This document shows, piece after piece, positions 55,103 to 64,000 of a stretch of DNA of 64,000 nucleotides. Under the pieces are notes generated by a model that saw nothing but the letters and a program-made list of their open reading frames with translations, was not told the origin of the DNA and ran no database searches. Every line of letters begins with the position of its first letter. Positions within the stretch are counted from its first letter, which is position 1. The position numbers and the translations under genes were made by a program. The stretch spans positions 868,001 to 932,000 of the forward strand of contig QANY01008651.1 of assembly GCA_003255025.1 (NCBI GenBank), read 5' to 3'. The stretch comes from Datisca glomerata. Its lineage: Eukaryota > Streptophyta > Magnoliopsida > Cucurbitales > Datiscaceae.

Positions 55103-56963
55103 TGTTGGAATATGTCCATAAAGTAGCGTGTAATAACTATTTTTTTGTATTTAGTTATTTCTCAGACATTTGTATTACTGGATTTTTATGAATAAATTGA
55201 AAGTTTTATTTTAAATTAAAGCATGTTTATAAATTACACAAGTCCTAGAACTATTGTCAAAGAAAGAAGAGTGAAGAGAGAAGCGTCTCCAGATGAACTC
55301 TTTTGAAATAGTTTAGAACGATATTCAAAATCTTAGGATCGACTGGGCAATCAAATCCGATTACGACTGTTAGGTTGAATCGTTAAATGTCAGTCTTGGG
55401 GCATAAGAGTGGAGACTCAAATGGTTAACTTAGACATGTTATGAACATTTTGAATAGACCGGTAACAAATTAGTTTAGAGCTCAAAACCTTTTGCCTAGC
55501 TCTAAATCTAATTGTTACACCTTAAAGGTATTTTCATAATTACCTTAATCCTGAGGTGAATACGTAACTTAACTTGGTTAGTTACAATCTTTGATAAGTC
55601 AAATGAGTGAGTTCGAATTGGCTGGCAATACCCTGGTTATTGGGATTATAATTTAATTAAGTAGGAGTTGTTTGATTCACAGATATAAAAATTAATGGTT
55701 GGATTGTGAAAGCAACAATATTACTTTATACTTTATTGATGGGTGTGTAGATAAATTAACTTGGCCAAGTATTCCATGAAATTAGTCATTGAATATGACT
55801 TGTGAATTGTACGAGACAATTCAATATAATATTTTTTTATTTACAGTCAATAAAGGAGTTAAGGAAATAATAACAAGAGGGGTAAAATGGTAATTTTATA
55901 TTCATCTTTTGTTACTTCTATTCACGATGGGTATTATGTTAAAATATGTTGTGGACCGTGAAAATAAAGAGTTTATTTACACCAACAGAAAATGTAGCAC
56001 GCATGAATCGAGGGTTAATTTGGGATCGAACCTATAGTGAGTCGTACGATGTAGGGATTAAGTAGGTCGGGAATTTATGGCGATAAACTCGTCAGATATT
56101 TGAATCCTAAGTTTTGTTCATGTGGGTCCATTTGATCTATGAAATAGCTCAGAGAACAAAAATAGAAAAACGAACTAAGTTGGACCAAAATGTGTTTTGG
56201 TGCCAAAGGCATATTTCCTACACATATATGTGATAGGTGATCTCACTTAAGTTAGTTAAGTGTAATTGTTGTATTGATTTAATTATTTATTATTTTCTAA
56301 TTATTAGATAATTAGTTAATAAAATAAATTAATTAATTATTTGATAATGATCAATTATATTTATTAATTAGATTGATAAATTTTGATACAACTAAAACTC
56401 TAGGAGATCATGTAATTTTGGGCAATAATAGATAATTAGAGGAATTTTCAGAAATTTTATAATATATGAGTGTATTTCTAAATACCTTTTGATAAATATC
56501 TAATAGCATTTTGATTGCGAGGAGGTAACGAGTACTAGATACAGTTATTGTTATCAACACACAAAAAGGGAGAAAAACGGTTTCTCCTCTCACTAATGTC
56601 ACACTCAAATTCCTATGTAAAATTCTTCTGAGATATATTTCTGAAATTAACGAGTGGTTGTTGGTGGACTAATTCAGAAATCGTTCGTGGAAGATCAAGT
56701 TTGTGATTTTGAACTTAAAGCTTGAAGAATACGAAGAATGCTCGAGGGAATTCCACCAATTAATAAATTCTTTGATACAGAGTAAAGGTGAAAAATTATT
56801 TTTCCTTAATCTATTCGTTTTAATATCGTATATGCATGATCAAACTAAAATTGGTTTTAAATTATTTAAAAATAAGTTAAATTGATAAAAAAAATTGATA
56901 TTCCGCTCGTGAACCGTTCGTGGTTCAAATCTAATTTCTTTTATTTTAAAATCGATCGATCCA
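55103..56963 (+). repeat. Family Y 5' LTR (first copy)
   Basis: It begins TGTTGGAATATGTCCATAAAG and ends near 'cgatcgatcca'. It matches 60393 to about 62322 throughout. The exact end before the primer site (56970) is uncertain by a few bases. Confidence 0.88.
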
Positions 56964-56967
56964 AGTA

Positions 56968-56982
56968 ATTGGTATCAGAGCG
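56968..56982 (+). other. Family Y primer-binding site
   Basis: ATTGGTATCAGAGCG matches the initiator-Met tRNA site exactly in its core TGGTATCAGAGC. The same is seen at 62326-62339 in the second copy, with a final AG instead of CG. Confidence 0.92.
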
Positions 56983-58557
56983 TAGGTTTAAGATTATGCA
57001 CATAGATAATTAAAATGAACGTATCGTGAATTTACTGGATATTGACATATGCTTGTATGATAGATTCGAAATTGTTTTAAATATGTTTTGTGATTGGATC
57101 CCGAACTATTGACTTTAGATATTTTTTATTTAGAATTGATGTACGCCGAATTTGAGGCATAGGAATTTATGTAATTTAATTATTACAATTGTTGTAAATT
57201 CATCGTCGCCTCAAAATCATCATTGAAAATCACTCGAAACCGCCACTGAGAAGTCGTCGTGCAGCCACCGAGAAGACGCCAGCAACACTACTGTTCACAT
57301 CCGTACTATTCACCACTGGCCGCCGCTTGCCGCTACTGCCATGTGTTGTCCATTGCACGGTAGAGTCCTAATCGGATTAGGAAACCTACAAGTTTAGAAA
57401 CTCATGGTTTTAAGAAACCTAAGGGTTTTGAAATATGATTTCAAAATCAATTTTAGTAACTTATTTAATTTTAATTTACTTTGGTAATTTTTTCAACATT
57501 TGTATAATTGTAATTGTTTTTAAATTATTTTAAAAATAAATCAATTTACTAATTATTTGTAATTTATTTATCAAAGTAAAAATAAGTTGGAAAATTAAAA
57601 TTTTTAAATTGAAAATTATTTTTAAAAATGGGACTAATATTTTCTAAAGTGTTACAAAATGGTGGGACAGCATGGAGATGGAGGAGCAAATTGCAGACGC
57701 CATGAAGATTAATTCATAAATTAATTTATAATTTATTTATTATTCTGTTATAGGTTGTAATTAGAAATGAGCCAATAAGGAGGTTAAATTTAAATGTATG
57801 ATTTAATTTTAATCTTGTATCATCATATAACATGTCATATAGATTAGGGATATGTCAATATCAAATTATAATGGTTATGATTTTAAATTAGGATTTAAAA
57901 TTAATAAGGGATTTATAAATTTCATCACAATTTTCAAATTAATAAAAGTTATATTTTTTGAAAAACAACCAAAATTTCAATTTATTTTCAAAAACTAAGT
58001 GGGAGTGTCGTTTATGTTGAAACGTTCCAAAGGTCTCTCACGCAAACTTGATCGTGCCACGAGAAAGGGTTAGAACCGCCCATAGCGGTCCTCACTTGAA
58101 TGTGAGAAACTTTGAAATCGTGTCACTTCGAGTCCTCGAGTTACTTTAGAAGCTAAGACTTCTAAAGGGAGTGGTGGGGCTGGGTTGTCCCATAGACGGA
58201 CTGTTAGTCTGTAGCAACCTTTAAGAGTCGATGTGTTGATTAAACACTTAGACTAAAGCATATTGGAATCCTCTCATAGGGGCTAGTTAATGGGGGCAAG
58301 GTGACAAAAAGCATTGGTGACTGGTTAAGCTAAATGTGGAGACATTTGCGCATTAACCAAACGAGAGGAGTCTCGATGCGATAAGAGATAGTTTGGACTT
58401 CATCGCTCGATGAGACAAGCTATCGTTTTTTATCATAACGTCATGGAGGAAATATTTTTTATGGATTTTAAAATATTTAGTAGTTGCATCATGCATCATA
58501 CTTTCCTAAACAATTGAGCATTTATTTACACCACTTTATTTATTCTTTTCAGTAATC
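56983..58557 (+). other. Family Y 5' leader, non-coding
   Basis: About 1.6 kb without coding signal lies between the primer site and gag. It has a GC-rich patch at 57230-57355, and the stretch 'taagtgggagtgtcg' near 57995. The latter recalls a stretch in the family X leader. Confidence 0.7.
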
Positions 58558-59390
58558 ATGTCGCTATCCCCTCTCTCAACTATTCTTAACTTGAACAAAT
58601 TCAATGGTGAAAATTATGTGGATTGGAAATGAAATCTTGATATCGTGCTGAAGGTAGAAAAGCACAAGTTCGTGCTCACCACCCCTTGTCCTCTTGAGCC
58701 TATTGCCGAATCGACTTAAGAGGAAAATAATGTTTATACTTCTTGGTTGCATTCTGATGAGATCGCCAGATGTTACATCTTGTCCTCTATAAGCAATGTG
58801 TTGCAATAGCTGCATCAGAACTTTGAGACCGCCGCTGATATGATGTTAAACATCACTGAAATGTTTAGGGATCAGGGTTGTCGAGCCAGACAGACAGCTA
58901 TGCGTAACTTCATGAACTGCAGGATGGAACCTGGAACTCCTGTCAGAGAACATATAATGTTGATCCTAAGTTATCTAAATGAGATGGAGATCATGGGTGC
59001 TCAGGTCGGTGGAGAGACTCAAGTGGATATGATCCTAGAGACTTTGCCTAGTTCATTTGAGAACTTCAAGCTTCATTATTCGATAAATAAGCTGAACTCC
59101 TTACTTCTTGAGCTTATGAAGGAGTTGCAAACTACTAAGACCCTGTTTCTGAAGGGCAAGAGGAAATCTCGAGAGGCTAACTTTACTGAAAGTAGGCCTT
59201 CCACCTCTAGCTCTAAGAAGAAACAGATAAGGGGTCCATGGAAAGTGAAGAAGCAGATGCCGATAGCTGCCAAAGCCAAGAGCACCACGAGTGTAGACAA
59301 GTCGAATGACAAGTGTCATCACTGTGGAGCTGCTGGTTAGTGAAAACGCAACTGCCTAGAGTATCTCAAAAGGTTGAAATCTACAGGTAT
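58558..59390 (+). pseudogene. Family Y gag
   Basis: The ATG at 58558 begins 'MSLSPLSTILNLNKFNGENY', then 'NLDIVLKVEKHKFVLTTPCP', the copia gag start also seen in family X. A 166-codon open frame (58840-59340) holds 'NFMNCRMEPGTPVREHIMLI' and a basic tail, then 'CHHCGAAG-stop-WKRNC', a CCHC knuckle with a stop between Gly and Trp. At least four stops are present. Confidence 0.9.
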
Positions 59391-59980
59391 AATAATGGTT
59401 AATGAGGCCTTATACGTAGCGGACTCTACTTTTTCTTGGATTGTAGACTATGCAGCTACTAACTACATCCGTTGATCCCTCCTGGGGTTCATAGAAATCA
59501 GAAGGCTTGATGAGGGCGAGTTCAGCTTCCACTAGGGGAATGAAGCTCTAGTATTGGTCGCATCAGTGAGAGCTTTTAAATTATGTTTTGAGAAACATTT
59601 TATTCTTTTACATCATGTTTATTATGTCTCGAGTTTTGGGAAGAATTTGATTTCTATTGGTGCATTAACTGAGAAATGATTTGATCTAAAATTCATTGAT
59701 AAAGATATTGGTATTTTTAAAAATGAATGCTTAATTATTATTGCGCGAATGATTAACAAATTTTATCACTAAAAAGCTGTAATACTCATGATTTGTGTTA
59801 TTGAAGTGAATATAGATTCACATAGGGATAGTAAAAGGTTAAACTATGACTCAATCGATCTAACATATTTGTGGCGCTTACGTTTTGAACATATTTGCCT
59901 AGACAAGATTAGAAGACTTGAGAAGGATGATCCTTTGCAATCTTTAAGTGTGGGTTCACTAATCCTGTATAGAAGGTAAA
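59391..59980 (+). pseudogene. Family Y protease and pre-integrase remnants
   Basis: 'TFSWIVDYAATNYIR' is the protease site, with D kept but T/S-G replaced by Y-A. Later 'HHVYYVSSFGKNLISIGALT' fits the protease end. 'YLWRLRFEHICLDKIRRLEK' at 59845-59940 is the pre-integrase domain, with H replaced by E-H. Stops interrupt it. Confidence 0.85.
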
Positions 59981-60392
59981 ATGACTAAGAGACCTTTTTT
60001 ATCAAAATGTGAAAGAGCCACCCAGTGCCTTGAACTCATACATAGTGATGTATGTGAGCCATTGAATATCCAATCAAGAGGAGGTTATGAATACGTCATG
60101 ACCTTCACTAACGACTACTGACATTGTGGTTATGTAATGCATCAAAAGTATGAAACCTTTGAAAGTTCAAAGAATATAAGGCCTTGTTTGAAAAGCAATT
60201 AGAAACACAAATCAAAACACTACGATCTGATCATGGTGGAGAGTACTTGCTAGAAGAAGGTATTCTTTGTCAGCTTACAACACCTGGTACGCCACAACAA
60301 AATGGTGTGTCAGAGAGAAAGGATCGAACTCTGGGGGATATGGTTAGATCAATGATGAGATACTCATCCCTCCCAGATTCGTTCTGGGAGAT
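59981..60392 (+). pseudogene. Family Y integrase, cut by second LTR
   Basis: Text resembling 'ELIHSDVCEPLNIQSRGGYE' occurs near 60035-60090. The open frame 60184-60405 reads 'QIKTLRSDHGGEYLLEEGIL', 'TTPGTPQQNGVSERKDRTL' and 'GDMVRSMMRYSSLPDSFWEI', covering the second D and the E of the DDE core. It is cut right after FWEI by a new family Y LTR. Confidence 0.9.
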
Positions 60393-62322
60393 TGTTGGAA
60401 TATGACTATAAAGTAACGTGTAATAACTATTTATTTGTATTTAATTATTTCACAGACATTTGTATAGTTGAATTTTTATGAATAAATTGAAAGTTTTATT
60501 TTAAATTAAAGTGTGTTTATAAATTACTCAAGTCCTGTAACTATTGTCAACGAAAGAAGAGTGAAGACAGAAACATCTCCAGACGAACTCTTCTGAAATA
60601 GTTCAGAACGATATTCACAGTCTTAGGATCGACTAGGCAATCGAATCTGATTAAGACTGTTAAGTTGAACCAATGGATTTCATTCTTGGGGCATAAGACT
60701 GTAGACTCAAATGGTTAACCTAGACATATTATGAACATGTTGAATACACTAGTAATAAGTTTGTTTAGAGCCCAAAACCATTTACCTAGCTCTAAATTTA
60801 ATTGTTACACCTTAAGTGTATTTTTTCATAATTACGTTAATCCTGAGGTCAATACGTAACTCGACTTGGTTAGTTGCAATCTTTGATATGTCAAATGAGT
60901 GAGTTCAAATTGGCAGGCAATATATGGCTGTTGGGATTGTAATTAATTAAGTAGTAGTTGCGTGATTCACATATATAGATATTCGTGGTTAGATTACAAA
61001 AGCAACAATATCACCTTATGATTTATTGATGAGTGTGTGAATAAACTAACTTGGCCAAGTATTCGATGAAATGAGTAATTAAGACTTGTGAATTGTACGA
61101 GGTAATTTACTATAATGTCTTTCCTATTCACAGTCAATAAAGCAGTTCAGAAAATAATAACAAGAGGGGTAAAATAGTAATTTTAAATTTTACTCTTGTT
61201 ACTGATATTCATGATGGGTATTATATTAAAATATTTTGTGAACTGTGAAAATAAATAGAGTTTATTCACACCAACATAATATGTAGCGCGCATGAATCGA
61301 GAGTTGATTTGGCATCGAACCTATAATGGAGTCGTATGATGTAGGAATTAAGTAAGTCGAGAATTTATGAAGATAAATTTGCCAGGTATTTGAATCCTAA
61401 GCTTTGTTCATGTGGGTCCATTCGGTCTCAGAAATAGTTTTGAGAACATGAATAGAAAAATAAAATAAGTTGGACCAAAATGTGTTTTGGTGCCAAAATA
61501 TATTTCCTACACCTATATGTGATAGGTGATGTCACTTAAGTTACTTAATTGTAATTGTTGTATTGACTTAATTTTTTTATTATTTTCTAATTGTTAGATA
61601 ATTAGTTAAACAAAATAAATTAAATAATTAAGTGATAATGATCAATTATATTTATCAATTGGATTGATGAATTTTGATACAACTAAAAATCTAGGAGATC
61701 ATGTAATTTTCGGCAATAATAGATAATTAGAGGAATTTTCAAAAATTTTATTATATATGGGTATATTGGTAAATACCTTTTGACAAATATCTAATAGCAA
61801 TTTGATTGCAAGGAGATAACATGTATTAAATACAGTTGTTGTTATCAATACACTAAAAAATAGAAAAATGTTTTCTCCTCTCATTATTGTTGCCGCTAAA
61901 ATTAATTTGAAGAAAGAAGATTTGATTTTTCTTCTTCAATTGTTTTGAGAGCCCACCCTCAAATTCTTACGTAAAATTTTTCTGAGATACATTTCTGAAA
62001 TTAACGGCTGGTTGTTGGTGGACTAATTTGAAAATCGTTTGTGGAAGATCAAGTTCGTAATTTTGATCTTAAAGCTTGAAGAACACGAAGAATGCTCGAG
62101 GGAGTCCACCAGTTCAGAAATTCTCTGATATAGAGTAAAGGTGAAAAATTATTTTCCCTTAATCTATTCATTTTAATATCGTATATGCATAATCAAACTA
62201 AAATTGGTTTTAAATTATTTAATATGATTAAATAAGTTAAATCGAAAAAAATTTGATATTCCGCCCGCGAACCGTTCGTGGTTCAAATCTAACTTCTTTC
62301 ATTTTAAAACCAATCAATCCAA
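60393..62322 (+). repeat. Family Y LTR (second copy), inside the integrase
   Basis: It begins TGTTGGAATATGACTATAAAG and matches the first LTR. It has a small insertion around 61888-61955. It is followed by a primer site and leader, so it behaves as a 5' LTR of a second element and not as the 3' LTR of the first. Confidence 0.88.
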
Positions 62323-62585
62323 GTAATTGGTATCAGAGAGTATGTTTAAGATTATGCACTTAGATAATTAAAACGAACGTATCGTGAATTTTATTGATAT
62401 TGGCATATGTTTGTATGGTAGATTCAAAATTGTTTTGAATATGTTTTATGATTGGATCCTGAACTATTGGCCTTAGGCTTTTTTGATTTAAAACTGATGT
62501 ACGCCGAATTTGAGGCATAGGAATTTATGTAGTTTAATTATTGCAATTGTTGTAAATTCATCGTCGCCTTAAAATCATAGGCGGA
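62323..62585 (+). other. Family Y primer site and truncated leader (second copy)
   Basis: It matches 56964-57230 closely ('aagattatgcac', 'ttgatgtacgccgaatttg'), then ends near 'cgccttaaaatcat'. The next bases are LTR, so the gag-pol part of this copy is missing. Confidence 0.85.
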
Positions 62586-62820
62586 AAACACTCGAGGGAG
62601 TTTCACCAGTTCAGAAATTCTCCGATACAGAGTAAAGGTGAAAAATTATTTTCCTTTAATTTGTTCGTTTAAGTATCGTATATGCATGATCAAACTAAAA
62701 TTGGTTTTAAATTATTTAATATGATTAAATAAGTTAAATCAAAATTTTTTTGATATTTCACCTACTACGGTCATAGTTCAAATCTATTTTTTTTTAATTT
62801 TAAAACCGATCGATCCTAGC
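62586..62820 (+). repeat. Family Y LTR, 3' end only
   Basis: It matches the last ~230 bp of the family Y LTRs ('ctcgagggagtttcaccag', 'gtatatgcatgatcaaac', 'accgatcgatcc'). It joins the leader at a shared 'ctcga' and is followed directly by family X sequence. Confidence 0.88.
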
Positions 62821-63297
62821 AGAAAGTACTTTATATAGTAAGATTATCTATGGCAGGACCGATGTGGATTATTATCTTTATTAACTTATCGTTATCATAA
62901 AAATTTAATACAGACCAATCTGATGACATATGTAGATGAGTCTGAATCTTGAGTAGTCATGAACTTCTATGCCTGTCTGCTGGATCTTTTGACTCACTCG
63001 TTAAGGTTTGTCTGTAAAACATGCTAGTGACTTTATTTTGGAGATTCAGTGATATAGATGGCCGGGAACATGATCTTACAAGATTTGAAATCCAAGCTTT
63101 CCTAACAGATCGTATATTGGTTTCCTTAAGTGTTAATTCTGGAACTGTATGGTTATTGAGCTCAAATTTATAATACGATTATAAATTAGTCATTCACTAG
63201 TGATTTAATGGTACCTAAGTATCAAGAAGTAATTAGAAGGGTAAAATGATAATTTTGACTAGTTCTAATTTATGAACCAATAATTGAAGGACAAAAT
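62821..63297 (+). repeat. Family X LTR, continuation after the family Y element
   Basis: It continues the X LTR interrupted at 55102, from the block 'aaagtactttatata' through 'gatcttacaagatttgaaatcc'. It stops at 'ggacaaaat', where another X LTR starts. Confidence 0.85.
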
Positions 63298-64000
63298 TGT
63301 TGGGGGTTTATGCCTTCAAAGCATGTGTATTGACATTTTGATATGAAATTTAAAGAGGATAACATTTTTCTTATAATTATTCTTTTAAATTACTATTGAA
63401 TCATTTATTTAAATATCTAAAAATTACATATTCATTAATGAGATTATGATCTTGTATTGTAAGAGAGGATTATGATCATAGGTAATGAAAAAAAATTGTC
63501 AATAACATGTTAAAGTGTGGAATATTTAATGAATGGTTGCTAGTACAGTTCACTAAGTATTATGAATGCGTGTGATCTAGATCCAGATCATTGATGTGGA
63601 TAGACATCTTAGTGCATGTATTTTATCTAATAAGATTTTATATGATAGGACTGATGTGAATTAATATCTTTATTAACGTGCCGCTCATCATAAAGATTTA
63701 ATACACATCAATTCGATGTTCATACGTAGATCAGTCTGAATCTGGAGTAGTCGTGAACTCCTATGCATATCTAGTAGATCTTTGATTCACTTGTTAAAGT
63801 CTTTTTGTTAATCAGACTAGTGATTTTTGTTTTATAGATTTAGTGATGTGCATGGTTGGGGACATGATCTTACAAGATTTAGAATCGAAGTTTTCCTAAC
63901 GGTCGTATATTAGTTACCTTAAATGTTAATTATGGAACTGAATGGTTATGAGCTCAAATTTATAATAAGATTATAAATTAGTCATTCACTAGTGGATTAC
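63298..64000 (+). repeat. Second family X LTR start (to window end)
   Basis: It begins TGTTGGGGGTTTATGCCTTC and follows the X LTR order to the window edge. It repeats the same blocks as 54796-55102 and 62821-63180, so one X copy has landed inside another. Confidence 0.85.

Larger units (their letters stand above)
55103..62820 (+). mobile_element. Long-LTR copia (family Y) with rearranged 3' half
   Basis: A 5' LTR (55103 to about 56963), primer site, long leader, gag, protease and integrase start are in order. At 60393 a second family Y LTR begins, with its own primer site and leader to about 62580. This is followed by only the last ~230 bp of a family Y LTR, ending near 62817. RT and RNase H are missing. 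No target duplication could be confirmed. Confidence 0.88.

Overview
The window looks like repeat-rich (probably pericentromeric or other heterochromatic) DNA of a flowering plant, most likely a dicot. It is AT-rich and contains no intact host gene that I can find. Nearly every recognisable coding stretch is a decayed transposon protein. The plant origin rests on plant-type Ty1/copia and Ty3/gypsy elements primed by initiator-Met tRNA, plant LINEs of the DUF4283/APE/RT/RNase H type, CACTA transposons, a Helitron-like element, and captured fragments of plant genes (ARABIDILLO, an XH-domain FDM/IDN2-like gene, the vacuolar channel TPC1).

Layout: (1) 1-97 is the end of a CACTA-like element and 478-1723 a Helitron-like element with an internal tandem duplication. 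(2) About 2870-9240 holds a nearly full-length LINE on the minus strand (ORF1, endonuclease, RT, zinc-binding and RNase H domains), broken by many stops and a recent 317 bp tandem duplication. (3) 9611-32457 is one minus-strand chromovirus-like Ty3/gypsy element stretched to about 23 kb by insertions. A copia element (10332-21865, TSD GTAAG) sits in its integrase end, and that copia carries a deleted long-LTR copia (14258-20576) inside its RT. A 6.3 kb CACTA element (23302-29624, TSD AAA) splits the gypsy RT/RNase H junction. (4) 32540-37830 is a plus-strand LINE fragment with a compact, fairly young copia (32846-37412, TSD ATATT) inside its endonuclease. (5) 38911-43309 is a Pack-type CACTA (TSD AGA) carrying five intron-separated exons of an ARABIDILLO gene. 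(6) 44880-49105 is a second minus-strand LINE split by a 2.2 kb solo LTR (TSD GATAT). (7) 49106-50860 holds gypsy-type LTR and leader sequence. (8) 52458 to the end is a third copia split by a long LTR (family X), itself split by a second long-LTR copia (family Y, 55103-62820), with another X LTR starting at 63298.

The parts do not work together as a pathway. What can be read is an insertion history. LINEs and the gypsy element are oldest, copias and CACTAs landed in them, and X/Y long-LTR copias landed in those. The least ordinary content is in the two CACTA elements, which have taken up host gene pieces with introns still in place, meaning capture at the DNA level. One carries an ARABIDILLO segment. 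The other carries an XH-domain piece related to an RNA-directed DNA methylation factor, one TPC1 EF-hand exon and a piece of an unrelated gypsy integrase.

Limits: all calls come from reading the sequence and provided translations by eye. LTR, TSD and TIR positions are read directly; family names come from motif recognition without any database search.
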